NCBI GenBank assembly: GCA_938045215.1
Contig: CALINF010000204.1
Coordinates: 1-14,987 of the forward strand
Direction: 5' to 3'
Source: an uncultured Halieaceae bacterium
GTDB taxonomy: Bacteria; Pseudomonadota; Gammaproteobacteria; Pseudomonadales; Halieaceae
DNA length: 14,987 bases
How positions within the stretch are numbered: the first letter of the stretch is position 1; each line of letters starts with the position of its first letter. The notes beneath the pieces are model-generated. The model was not told where the DNA came from, ran no database searches, and worked only from the letters and a program-made list of their open reading frames with translations. The position numbers and the translations under genes are program-made. Below, in pieces: positions 6,431-13,574 of this stretch.

Positions 6431-7132
6431 CTATTTCTCTTGCGAGCGCAGTGCATAAGCCTGGCGGTAGAGGATGCTGGAAAACTCATCTACGAACGTA
6501 TCATAGCGATTGCTCAGCACATCGACTTTTGAGGCAAAGCGGTTGAACGCCAGTACAGCAGGAATGGCGGCAAACAACCCCATTGCTGTTGCAATCAACG
6601 CTTCCGAAATACCGGGCGCTACCGTAGCCAGTGTGGCCTGGGTGGCATTGGCCAGTCCCCTGAAGGAGTGCATAATCCCCCAAACCGTGCCAAACAGACC
6701 AATGTAAGGGCTGGTTGACCCCACTGAGGCCAGAAACGCAAGATGGCGATCAAGCCGCTCCTCTTCGCGCAAGGTTGCGACGCGCATGGCGCGACGCGAC
6801 CCCTCAATCACGGCCTCGGAGTCCATCTCGGACTGCTGGGCCAGGCGGGAAAACTCCTTGAAGCCGGCACGAAAGATACTCTCCATACCCAACATAGTGT
6901 GGCCGTCGGCCGCGCGTTCATTGCCCTCGCGGTACAGTTGGGACAGATCAATACCCGACCAGAAGCGCTCCTCAAACTGAAGCATCTCCTCGCGGGCGTT
7001 TCTGAAATACAGGAATCGATTTACGATCATGTACCAGGACACCATGGAAGCCAGCATCAGAGTGGCCATGACCAATTGCACGGTTATCGTGGCTTGCAGT
7101 ACCAGATCGATAAGACTCAGTTGTTCTTCCAA
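6431..7132 (-). CDS. tolQ: Tol-Pal proton-channel subunit TolQ (TTG start)
   Basis: TolQ is the ExbB/MotA-family scaffold of the proton channel in the inner membrane. The 233-residue product has three membrane helices at about 16-38, 131-153 and 169-195, with a large cytoplasmic loop between the first two. The signature SVGSTSPYIGLFGTVWGIMHSF is at residues 136-157, followed by PGISEALIATAMGLFAAIPAV in the third helix. The start is a TTG at 7132-7130, preceded by a strong GAGGAAAA ribosome site at eight-base spacing. No ATG lies at a suitable distance, and the next internal ATG would remove part of the first helix. The gene starts ten bases after the ybgC stop and is read together with tolR and tolA. 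Confidence 0.96.
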   Translation of the reverse strand: MEEQLSLIDLVLQATITVQLVMATLMLASMVSWYMIVNRFLYFRNAREEMLQFEERFWSGIDLSQLYREGNERAADGHTMLGMESIFRAGFKEFSRLAQQSEMDSEAVIEGSRRAMRVATLREEERLDRHLAFLASVGSTSPYIGLFGTVWGIMHSFRGLANATQATLATVAPGISEALIATAMGLFAAIPAVLAFNRFASKVDVLSNRYDTFVDEFSSILYRQAYALRSQEK

Positions 7133-7142
7133 TGGGTTTTCC

Positions 7143-7562
7143 TCAGTTCCCGATGCCCTGCGTTGCTCGCAGGGCAGTTATCATTTCTCGCGGCATTCGC
7201 TGCGGCTTGCGTGCATCACGATCAACACAGGCTATGGTGATTTTACCGTCCGCCAACATTACGCCATTTCTTCTTACACTCTGCTGCAGGCACATGCTGG
7301 CACCACCCAACGTAACAATGCTGGCCGTAACTTCCAGCTCATCGTCGAGTACCGCTGGTTCGCGATACTGCACATTGACGTCACGTACTACAAACATTAG
7401 ATCGCGATTAAAAATCCCCTGCTTCCCAAAGCCAGCAGCGCGCATAAATTCGGTCCGCGCGCGCTCCATAAACTTCAGATAGTTCACGTAGTAAACGATC
7501 CCGCCAGCATCAGTGTCCTCTATGTAGACTCGAAGCTTATACGAAAATTCCCCTTCACTCAC
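7143..7562 (-). CDS. ybgC: Acyl-CoA thioesterase YbgC, tol-pal operon (GTG start)
   Basis: YbgC is a hot-dog-fold thioesterase of the 4-hydroxybenzoyl-CoA thioesterase type, encoded at the head of tol-pal operons; in E. coli it acts on acyl-CoA and has been linked to phospholipid synthesis. The 139-residue protein contains the family motif YIEDTDAGGIVYYVNYLKFMERARTEF from residue 13, with the catalytic Asp18. Tyr25 stands where E. coli has His. From memory, pseudomonad relatives also have Tyr there, so this is probably a lineage feature. The start is GTG at 7562-7560, two bases after the ruvB TAA, with only a weak GAGAG site upstream. Translation is therefore likely coupled to ruvB, tying the DNA-repair and envelope genes into one transcript. 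Confidence 0.95.
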   Translation of the reverse strand: MSEGEFSYKLRVYIEDTDAGGIVYYVNYLKFMERARTEFMRAAGFGKQGIFNRDLMFVVRDVNVQYREPAVLDDELEVTASIVTLGGASMCLQQSVRRNGVMLADGKITIACVDRDARKPQRMPREMITALRATQGIGN

Positions 7563-7564
7563 GA

Positions 7565-8635
7565 TTAGCTCTCGTCTTCTCGTCCAAGTGGCAGGTTAAT
7601 GTCCGTATTGGCAGGGGCAGACGCGGACCCACCGGGTGCAGGCAACCCGAAATGCAGATAAGCGTTGTTTGTGACCATCCTGCCCCGGGGCGTTCGTACC
7701 ATGAACCCCTGCTGAATAAGATACGGTTCCAGTACATCCTCTATGGTACCGCGCTCCTCAGAAATCGAGGCCGCCAGACTGTCCACACCCACAGGGCCAC
7801 CGTCGAATTTCTCGATCATCGCCAGCAAAAGGCGCCGGTCCAGGTGATCGAAACCCAACTGGTCTACGCTCAGCATATCCAACGCACGATCGGCTACAGC
7901 CTGCGAGATATGACCATCGGCCTTCACCTCGGCATAGTCGCGCACCCTGCGCAGCAATCGATTGGCAATACGCGGCGTACCACGAGCACGGCGAGCAATC
8001 TCGGCGGCGCCTGACTCATCGATACCGATCTCCAGAATGCGACCAGAGCGCTCAACAATATGCGCAAGATCGGCATCGTTGTAGAACTCCAGGCGCTGCA
8101 CGATACCGAAACGATCGCGCAGTGGAGAGGTCAGCAGGCCTGCCCGCGTGGTGGCCCCCACCAGAGTAAACGGCGGCAGATCCAGCTTGATCGAGCGAGC
8201 TGCAGGACCTTCCCCAATCATGATATCGAGTTGATAGTCTTCCATCGCGGGGTACAGAATTTCTTCAACATAGGGGCTCAGGCGGTGGATCTCATCGATA
8301 AACAAGACATCCCCGGGCTCCAGATTCGTCATCAATGCGGCAATATCGCCAGCCTTTTCAAGCACTGGCCCGGATGTGGTTTTCAGCGAAACGCCCATTT
8401 CATTGGCAATGATGCTGGCAAGTGTCGTTTTCCCCAGCCCTGGCGGGCCAAAAATCAGTGTGTGATCCAGTGGCTCGCCCCGGCCGCGGGCAGCCTGCAG
8501 GAAAATCGACATCTGGTCGCGCACGACCTGCTGCCCCACATACTCATCCAGGGTTTTGGGACGAATAGCACGGTCCAGCGCGTCCTCGCGCGGACCCTCT
8601 GGCTCGGCGGCAATCAAGCGGTCGGTTTCGATCAT
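7565..8635 (-). CDS. ruvB: Holliday junction branch migration helicase RuvB
   Basis: RuvB is the AAA+ hexameric motor that drives branch migration with RuvA. I chose the ATG at 8635 (MIETDRL), giving 356 residues, because the family starts this way; a GTG three codons upstream (8644) is an alternative. Walker A GPPGLGKT is at residues 63-70, Walker B LFIDEIHRL at 111-119, sensor GATTR at 160-164, and the arginine-finger region PLRDRFG at 171-177. The C-terminal winged-helix domain contains ERGTIEDVLEPYLIQQGFMVRTPRGR. About 25 residues after LHFGLP form a low-complexity tail (PGGSASAPANTD). The gene lies 37 bases after ruvA and two bases before ybgC. Confidence 0.98.
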   Translation of the reverse strand: MIETDRLIAAEPEGPREDALDRAIRPKTLDEYVGQQVVRDQMSIFLQAARGRGEPLDHTLIFGPPGLGKTTLASIIANEMGVSLKTTSGPVLEKAGDIAALMTNLEPGDVLFIDEIHRLSPYVEEILYPAMEDYQLDIMIGEGPAARSIKLDLPPFTLVGATTRAGLLTSPLRDRFGIVQRLEFYNDADLAHIVERSGRILEIGIDESGAAEIARRARGTPRIANRLLRRVRDYAEVKADGHISQAVADRALDMLSVDQLGFDHLDRRLLLAMIEKFDGGPVGVDSLAASISEERGTIEDVLEPYLIQQGFMVRTPRGRMVTNNAYLHFGLPAPGGSASAPANTDINLPLGREDES

Positions 8636-8672
8636 AGGTGGCACCCGCTCGGGTAACGTCTGCGCGCAGCAC

Positions 8673-9287
8673 TCATCGGCTGACCACTGACTTCAAGGCC
8701 CGGCGAATCAACTCCTGACTGTCGGAAACGGTATCGTCATTCACAGCAGTTATCATACGCCCTGCATCCTGGGGCTTGTATCCCAACGCAATCAACGCGC
8801 CCTCGGCGTCAGCCACAATGTCGGTTACAGGCTCCGAATCTGCCTTGCCAGACCCAGCACCCGCGGTGTCTACCGAGCCGAGCCAATCCTTTAGTTTGTC
8901 ACGCATTTCAATCAGCAACCGCTCAGCCGTCTTCTTGCCTACACCAGGCAGAGCCACCAGTGCCGCCACATCGTCCTGCTGCACACAGCGGGCAAAGTGA
9001 GTTGAATCCATTCCAGAGAGAATCGTAAGCCCCAACTTGGGACCCACACCGCTCACCTTGATCAGATGGCGAAACAGTGTCCGGTCCCGTAGATCGATGA
9101 AACCATACAACTGCTGGGCGTCCTCGCGCACCACAAAATGGGTGACAAGAGACACCTCGCTGCCGGTTTCAGGCAACTCGAACAAGGTCGATAATGGTAC
9201 CTGCAGCTCATAACCCACTCCGCCAACTTCCACCAGGATGTCGGGGGGCTGCTTGTGAACCAGTACGCCACGAATTCTGCCGATCAT
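8673..9287 (-). CDS. ruvA: Holliday junction DNA-binding protein RuvA
   Basis: RuvA binds four-way junctions as a tetramer and loads RuvB. The 204-residue protein has the usual length and three domains. The OB-fold (1-65) begins MIGRIRGVL and contains the acidic pin Glu55-Asp56 in VVREDAQQLYGF. The second domain has two helix-hairpin-helix motifs, VSGVGPKLGL (78-87) and LPGVGKKTAERL (113-124). A flexible Gly/Ala/Ser linker (139-155) leads to the RuvB-binding domain (156-204), with ALIALGYKPQDA. It lies 13 bases after ruvC and 37 bases before ruvB, in the same operon. Confidence 0.98.
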   Translation of the reverse strand: MIGRIRGVLVHKQPPDILVEVGGVGYELQVPLSTLFELPETGSEVSLVTHFVVREDAQQLYGFIDLRDRTLFRHLIKVSGVGPKLGLTILSGMDSTHFARCVQQDDVAALVALPGVGKKTAERLLIEMRDKLKDWLGSVDTAGAGSGKADSEPVTDIVADAEGALIALGYKPQDAGRMITAVNDDTVSDSQELIRRALKSVVSR

Positions 9288-9300
9288 ATCAGTATGTTTC

Positions 9301-9819
9301 CTACCTTAGCCTGCGACGTCGCACCGACGTGGCACCAGCCAGATTGATCATGCTTTGTTGGGTATGGGCGTGACACAGCGCAGCCGCCAGTGCGTCGGCG
9401 GCATCTTCCTGCGGCACCGCCGGCAGTTTGAGAAGAACCTTCACCATATGCTGAACCTGGGTTTTATCCGCGGCACCCGTACCCACCACCGATTGTTTGA
9501 TCTGGCGGGCGGAGTACTCCGCCACCAGCATCTGCTGGGCAACACAGGCAACAATCGCGGCGCCACGCGCCTGCCCCAGCTTCAGCGCAGAGCCCGCGCT
9601 TTTTGCCATAAACACCTGCTCAATAGAGAGTTCCTGGGGGCAGTGAAGCTCAACGAGTTCTGTGACACTCTCGAAAATAATGCCCAGTCGCTCAGGCAGA
9701 TCAGCTTTGGGGAGGCGAATAACACCGCTAGTCACATATTCACTGCGACCACCGTTGTAGCTGATAATACCAAAGCCCGTTTTCTGAGAACCGGGGTCTA
9801 TCCCAAGGATGACCGCCAT
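9301..9819 (-). CDS. ruvC: Holliday junction resolvase RuvC
   Basis: RuvC is the dimeric endonuclease that cuts Holliday junctions held by RuvAB. I chose the ATG at 9819 (MAVILGIDPG), giving 172 residues against about 173 in E. coli; it has an AGGT ribosome site. The frame is open upstream to 9900, but that extension crosses the promoter region and matches nothing in the family. The four catalytic acids are in place: Asp8 (GIDPGSQKTG), Glu67 (SIEQVF), and Asp139 and Asp142 (QEDAADALA). The C-terminus is basic (SVRRRRLR). It is the first gene of the ruvCAB-tol-que block. A candidate promoter and a LexA-like box sit within 60 bases upstream. Confidence 0.98.
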   Translation of the reverse strand: MAVILGIDPGSQKTGFGIISYNGGRSEYVTSGVIRLPKADLPERLGIIFESVTELVELHCPQELSIEQVFMAKSAGSALKLGQARGAAIVACVAQQMLVAEYSARQIKQSVVGTGAADKTQVQHMVKVLLKLPAVPQEDAADALAAALCHAHTQQSMINLAGATSVRRRRLR

Positions 9820-9850
9820 AGTCTGACCTGCCCCGTCGCTGTGGCTCTTG

Positions 9851-9875
9851 TTATGTACGAATCTACAGTATTGTA
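9851..9875 (-). promoter_or_regulatory. ruvC promoter -10 with overlapping LexA-like box
   Basis: On the minus strand a -10 hexamer TACAAT (9875-9870) runs straight into TACTGTAGATTCGTACATAA (9870-9851). The core CTGT-N8-ACAT differs from the gammaproteobacterial LexA consensus CTGT-N8-ACAG at one base. No good -35 is present at 16-18 bases, which fits a weak or regulated promoter. Start to ATG would be about 45 bases. SOS control of ruvAB is established in E. coli; whether it applies here is inference. Confidence 0.45.
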
Positions 9876-9915
9876 GGCAGGTGTGACCGCAAATAGCCAC
9901 ACCCTGAGGTGGGAA

Positions 9916-10659
9916 TCAGAGACTCGCCAGCACGTCCTCGGGAATTTCCACGTTGGAATAAACATTCTGCACATCGTCCAGGTCTTCCAGCGCGTCTACC
10001 AGGCCCATCACTTTCTCTGCGCCATCTGCATCCACTTCTACAGTTGTGGCAGCAATCATGGTGACCTCGCCATCATCAGGTATCAGATCTGCTGCTTCCA
10101 GCGCCTCTTTTACAGCTGAGAAGTCTTCCCAGGCAGTCGTCACTTCAAGAGAGCCATCATCGGCAACGACGATATCTTCTGCACCTGCCTCCAGCGCAAC
10201 CTCCATCACATGGTCTTCATCGACCCCAGGTCCAAAGGTAATATGGCCCTTGCGGGCAAACAGGTACGCCACCGAGCCATCTGTACCCAGATTGCCACCG
10301 CGCTTGGAGAACGCATGGCGCACCTCAGCCACAGTACGGTTGCGATTATCTGTCATGGCTTCCACTAAAATGGCGATGCCGCCGGCAGCATAACCTTCGT
10401 AGGTCAGCTCCTCCATATTATCGGCATCATTGGTGCCTGCGCCACGTGCGATGGCTCGATCGATGGTGTCACGGGTCATGTTGGACCCAAGCGCTTTATC
10501 AACCGCAGCACGCAGCCTCGGGTTGTCTTCCGGCAAAGGACCGCCCTGCTTGGCAGCGACCACCAACTCACGTATCAACTTGGTGAAGACTTTACCCCGC
10601 TTGGCATCCTGCGCTGCCTTGCGGTGCTTGATATTGGCCCATTTGCTATGACCAGCCAT
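9916..10659 (-). CDS. yebC: YebC/TACO1-family protein
   Basis: The 247-residue product starts with the family hallmark MAGHSKWANIKHRKAAQD and keeps typical segments such as RLRAAVDKA, NMTRDTIDRAIARG and YEGYAAGGIAI, so it is a full-length YebC/TACO1 protein. The family has been annotated as transcriptional regulators, and more recent work ties members to translation at difficult sequences such as proline stretches; which role holds here cannot be read from the sequence. The C-terminal half is acidic. A strong AGAAGGAAG ribosome site precedes the ATG. The gene follows aspS after 45 bases, and 96 bases separate its stop from the ruvC start. The arrangement aspS-yebC-ruvC is widely conserved in Gammaproteobacteria. 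Confidence 0.97.
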   Translation of the reverse strand: MAGHSKWANIKHRKAAQDAKRGKVFTKLIRELVVAAKQGGPLPEDNPRLRAAVDKALGSNMTRDTIDRAIARGAGTNDADNMEELTYEGYAAGGIAILVEAMTDNRNRTVAEVRHAFSKRGGNLGTDGSVAYLFARKGHITFGPGVDEDHVMEVALEAGAEDIVVADDGSLEVTTAWEDFSAVKEALEAADLIPDDGEVTMIAATTVEVDADGAEKVMGLVDALEDLDDVQNVYSNVEIPEDVLASL

Positions 10660-10704
10660 AAAGTCTTCCTTCTATATAGTCACATGCCCTGGAAACAGGC
10701 ACCG

Positions 10705-12489
10705 CTACTCACTGGTAACATCCAACTCCACGGTCTGACGAAGCCGGATATTAAGGTCGCTCAACTGTTGCGCATTAACGTCCCCGGGAGCGTCTGTCAT
10801 CACGCAATGTGCACTCTGTGTCTTGGGAAAAGCGATCACGTCGCGAATCGATTGGGTGCCTGTCATCAACATCACCAGCCTGTCCAGTCCGAATGCAAGA
10901 CCACCATGGGGGGGTGCACCATACTGCAGCGCATCGAGCAGAAAGCCGAACTTCTCTCGCGCTTCTTCCTCTTGAATACCCAGGATGTTGAACACAGAGG
11001 TCTGCATGTCACGCTCGTGGATACGGATGCTGCCACCGCCAAGTTCGCAGCCATTGAGCACCATGTCATAAGCACGTGACAGTGCGCTGCCTGGATTGGC
11101 CGCCAGCTCTTCAACACTGCAAGACGGAGCAGTAAATGGATGATGAAGCGGTGTCCATCCACCCTTGCCGTCCTCCTCGAACATGGGGAAATCAACAACC
11201 CACAGTGGCGCCCAGCCCTCGCTCACCAGGCCAACATCGTGCGCTACTTTCACGCGCAGCGCACCCAGTGCCTCATTAACGACTCGCGCCCGATCAGCGC
11301 CAAAGAAAATGATATCGCCATCGGCGGCCTTGAGGCGCGTCATCATCTGGTGCACAACATCATCGGGCATAAACTTAAGAATCGGCGACTGCAGCCCTTC
11401 AATACCAGCGGCAAGGTCGTTCACCTTGATCCATGCAAGACCACGGGCGCCGTACACAGAGACATACTTGGTGTAGTCATCGATTTCCTTGCGGCTGATA
11501 GTTGCGCCACCAGGTACTTTGAGTGCAGCAACGCGGCCGTCTGGATCATCTGCAGGGCCCCGGAAAACCTTGAAATCAACCTGCTGCATCAGGTCATCTA
11601 CTGAGACCAGCTCCAGCGGAATCCTCAGGTCAGGCTTATCGGAACCGAAACGCTCCATCGCTTCGCGATAGGGCATATGCGGGAAGTCACCCAGGTCGAT
11701 GTCCAGCACGGACTGGAACAGCCCGCGGATCATGCGCTCCGTAATGGCCATAATGGCATCTTCGTCCAGGAACGCGGTCTCTATATCAATCTGGGTGAAC
11801 TCAGGCTGACGATCTGCGCGCAAGTCCTCATCTCTAAAACACTTCGCGATCTGATAGTAACGATCGAAACCAGACACCATGAGCAACTGCTTGAAAAGCT
11901 GCGGCGACTGCGGCAGCGCAAAAAACTGGCCAGGGTGCGTGCGGCTGGGTACCAAATAGTCCCGCGCGCCTTCGGGGGTGGCCCGGGTCAGGATGGGCGT
12001 TTCGATATCCAGAAAGCCCTCTCCATCAAGAAAGTTTCTTACAGCATTGGTGATGCGCGAACGCAGAATCAACTTCTCCTGCATTTCCGGACGGCGCAGG
12101 TCCATGTAACGGTAACGCAGTCTCACTTCCTCCCCTACCGCCGTATGCTCGTCGAGCTGGAATGGCGGCGTTGCCGCTGCATTGAGTATCTCCAACTCTT
12201 TGCCCAGGACCTCTATCTCACCGGTTTTCATCGCTGGGTTGATAGTGGCATCTGAGCGAGCGCGCACACGTCCGGTGACCTTAAGAACATACTCGCCACG
12301 CACACGGTCGGCGCGCTGGAAGTGCTCATCGGTATCGGGATCAAATACGACCTGAACAATGCCATCACGATCGCGCAGATCAAGAAAGATCACGCCTCCG
12401 TGGTCGCGCCGACGATCTACCCAGCCACACAACGTGACGGTCTCATCGATATTTGCGGTACTCAGGGCGCCACAATAATGACTGCGCAT
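10705..12489 (-). CDS. aspS: Aspartyl-tRNA synthetase, probably non-discriminating
   Basis: AspRS charges tRNA-Asp. The 594-residue protein is a bacterial-type class II enzyme. It has an anticodon-binding OB domain (1-105), motif 2 FRDEDLRADRQPEFTQ at residues 218-233, a GAD insertion at about 290-430, and motif 3 GGLAFGLDRL at 529-538. In the anticodon domain, His30 in RRRDHGG stands where the discriminating E. coli enzyme has Leu. In the work I recall on Pseudomonas aeruginosa AspRS, that His together with a small residue near position 82 marks enzymes that also charge tRNA-Asn; here the second site appears to be Ala81. If so, the product would depend on GatCAB. The ATG is 42 bases after the zinc-ribbon gene, with a weak AGAGAA site. 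Confidence 0.97.
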   Translation of the reverse strand: MRSHYCGALSTANIDETVTLCGWVDRRRDHGGVIFLDLRDRDGIVQVVFDPDTDEHFQRADRVRGEYVLKVTGRVRARSDATINPAMKTGEIEVLGKELEILNAAATPPFQLDEHTAVGEEVRLRYRYMDLRRPEMQEKLILRSRITNAVRNFLDGEGFLDIETPILTRATPEGARDYLVPSRTHPGQFFALPQSPQLFKQLLMVSGFDRYYQIAKCFRDEDLRADRQPEFTQIDIETAFLDEDAIMAITERMIRGLFQSVLDIDLGDFPHMPYREAMERFGSDKPDLRIPLELVSVDDLMQQVDFKVFRGPADDPDGRVAALKVPGGATISRKEIDDYTKYVSVYGARGLAWIKVNDLAAGIEGLQSPILKFMPDDVVHQMMTRLKAADGDIIFFGADRARVVNEALGALRVKVAHDVGLVSEGWAPLWVVDFPMFEEDGKGGWTPLHHPFTAPSCSVEELAANPGSALSRAYDMVLNGCELGGGSIRIHERDMQTSVFNILGIQEEEAREKFGFLLDALQYGAPPHGGLAFGLDRLVMLMTGTQSIRDVIAFPKTQSAHCVMTDAPGDVNAQQLSDLNIRLRQTVELDVTSE

Positions 12490-12531
12490 ACTTAAATTCT
12501 CTAGGTTAGGGGTGCCCTGGCGAACGGGCGG

Positions 12532-12807
12532 TCAGGCCTTACTTTTTGCTTCAGAACTCTTGGCGGGGGCGCTATCGGACGTGCCGCTTTTACTGCCCTT
12601 GTCGCCAGCCAGGTTCTTCTTGTTGCCGGTCTTGAAATCTGTTTCATACCAACCGCCGCCTTTCAGGCGAAAAGCCGCCGCAGACACCTTTTTCTTCAGC
12701 GCCGGTTTACCGCACGCGGGGCAGTCTGTGGCTGGTGCATCACTAATCTTCTGCAGGATTTCCAGCGACTCGCCGCAATCCTGACATTGGTATTCATAAA
12801 TAGGCAT
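12532..12807 (-). CDS. FmdB-type zinc-ribbon protein
   Basis: This 91-residue protein opens with the family motif MPIYEYQCQDCG and carries two CxxC knuckles, Cys8/Cys11 and Cys29/Cys32, enough for one zinc ribbon. The middle KKKVSAAAFRLKGGGWYETDFK is typical of the FmdB/CxxC_CXXC_SSSS family, named after a regulatory protein of the formamidase/acetamidase cluster. The last 30 residues are a Lys/Ser/Ala low-complexity tail. Its molecular function is not settled. It is first in the transcription unit ahead of aspS and yebC, a common gammaproteobacterial order, and has GAGGT a few bases before the ATG. A good promoter match lies about 58 bases upstream. Confidence 0.93.
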   Translation of the reverse strand: MPIYEYQCQDCGESLEILQKISDAPATDCPACGKPALKKKVSAAAFRLKGGGWYETDFKTGNKKNLAGDKGSKSGTSDSAPAKSSEAKSKA

Positions 12808-12864
12808 GGGACCTCAGCTTGTCACGACCTGCACATCAGGGTGAGAAGATTTTTCGAGGCGCGA

Positions 12865-12893
12865 ATTTTACCTTAAGCGACCACGCAGGCCAA
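12865..12893 (-). promoter_or_regulatory. Promoter of the zinc-ribbon/aspS/yebC unit
   Basis: On the minus strand TTGGCC (12893-12888) and TAAAAT (12870-12865) are exactly 17 bases apart. Transcription would start near 12858, about 50 bases before the zinc-ribbon ATG at 12807. It lies downstream of the HU-gene terminator, which fits separate units. Confidence 0.65.
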
Positions 12894-12954
12894 GCTGTTG
12901 AGGAATATGAGAAATTTGGGGGTGGCGGTGCCCTGCACCGTGCCGTGCTGAGCG

Positions 12955-12993
12955 AAAAAATGGCTGACCCCGCCCACAGCTGCGAGCGGAGCC
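12955..12993 (-). terminator. Probable Rho-independent terminator of the HU-like gene
   Basis: Read on the minus strand, GGCT-CCGC pairs with GCGG-AGCC across a four-base bulge, giving a GC-rich stem directly followed by ATTTTTT. It begins 12 bases after the stop codon of the HU-like gene. The bulge lowers confidence, but position and T-run fit. Confidence 0.55.
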
Positions 12994-13004
12994 AAGGAAA
13001 ACCG

Positions 13005-13442
13005 CTAGGAAGTAGCGAATTCCTTCATCTTCTTCAAAGGACGCACCTTCACAGCAACGCTGGCTGGTTTGGCCTTAAAGACGGTTTCTTCACCGGTAAA
13101 GGGGTTGATGCCCTTACGCGCCTTGCGAGCAGGCTTCTTTACCGTGGTGATCTTCATCATGCCCGGGATAGTAAACTCACCAATTGAACGCTTCTTGATG
13201 CTGCGCTCAATAAGAGTGTCCATCTCGTCCATAACAGAAACCACCTGCTTCTTGGTCAGACCCGTATTTTCCGCAATGCCTGCCACAATCTGGCTCTTGG
13301 TCATTTTGGCTTTAATCGCCGGGGCCGCCTTCTTGACGGGAGCTGCTTTTTTAGCTGCTGCTTTTTTCTTAGCAGGTGCCTTCTTAGCTGCTACCTTCTT
13401 CTTGGCTGGAGCTTTTTTCTTAGCTGCTTTTTTGGTCGCCAT
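13005..13442 (-). CDS. HU/IHF-family DNA-binding protein with histone H1-like N-terminal tail
   Basis: This 145-residue protein has two parts. Residues 1-46 are a Lys/Ala/Pro tail built from AAKKKAPAKK-type units, resembling eukaryotic histone H1 tails and bacterial H1-like proteins. Residues 47-145 form an HU/IHF-type domain. It starts MTKSQIVAGIAENTGLTKKQV and contains FTIPGMMKI. The DNA-binding arm is PARKARKGINPFTGEE, where the usual RNPxTG reads GINPFTG. It ends KVRPLKKMKEF. It presumably binds and compacts DNA, with the tail adding charge-based contacts. It is a single-gene unit: its own promoter region and GGAAGG ribosome site upstream, a terminator downstream, and proS transcribed divergently. 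Which HU paralogue it corresponds to is not clear. Confidence 0.92.
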   Translation of the reverse strand: MATKKAAKKKAPAKKKVAAKKAPAKKKAAAKKAAPVKKAAPAIKAKMTKSQIVAGIAENTGLTKKQVVSVMDEMDTLIERSIKKRSIGEFTIPGMMKITTVKKPARKARKGINPFTGEETVFKAKPASVAVKVRPLKKMKEFATS

Positions 13443-13545
13443 TTTAGTTTCAACCTTCCTTCGTTATGTAAAAAAACATCCACTCAACCCGCATCGCCCG
13501 CTTCCCCTAACCGCAGAAATCACGCTGCCGCAAGCCTCACTGCAA

Positions 13546-13574
13546 TGTATAATCCATGAAACACTGTAATACAA
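13546..13574 (-). promoter_or_regulatory. Putative promoter of the HU-like gene
   Basis: On the minus strand TTGTAT (13574-13569) and TATACA (13551-13546) are 17 bases apart. The predicted start is near 13539, giving a leader of about 97 bases. The -35 lies in the left edge of the nested palindrome at 13561-13620, so a protein bound there could control it. Confidence 0.5.
13548..13553 (+). promoter_or_regulatory. Plus-strand TATAAT, possible proS -10
   Basis: A perfect TATAAT lies on the plus strand, overlapping the minus-strand -10 of the HU-like gene. The -35 at 17 bases (CTGCCG, 13525-13530) is poor. If used, transcription would start near 13560, at the left edge of the palindrome, and give a proS leader of about 205 bases. 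Confidence 0.3.

Noticed and set aside
8060..8656. 198-codon plus-strand frame opposite ruvB
   Set aside because: It is fully antisense to a perfect ruvB match and has no recognisable domain; it is a shadow of codon bias.
9820..9900. 27-codon N-terminal extension of RuvC
   Set aside because: RuvC family proteins start at MAVILGIDPG, and the extension covers promoter-like sequence.
9880..9903. 6-bp inverted repeat GGTGTG/CACACC upstream of ruvC
   Set aside because: The stem is short with a 12-base loop and no T-run; could be an operator, but there is too little to call.
10685..10701. Small hairpin between aspS and yebC (TGCCTG/CAGGGCA, loop TTTC)
   Set aside because: Only 6 bp with a bulge and no T-run; not a terminator, and within chance expectation.
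11677..12255. 192-codon plus-strand frame opposite aspS
   Set aside because: It is antisense to the conserved AspRS core, with no RBS or family features.
12514..12529. GCCC/GGGC hairpin ahead of aspS
   Set aside because: A four-base stem is too weak to claim attenuation or termination.
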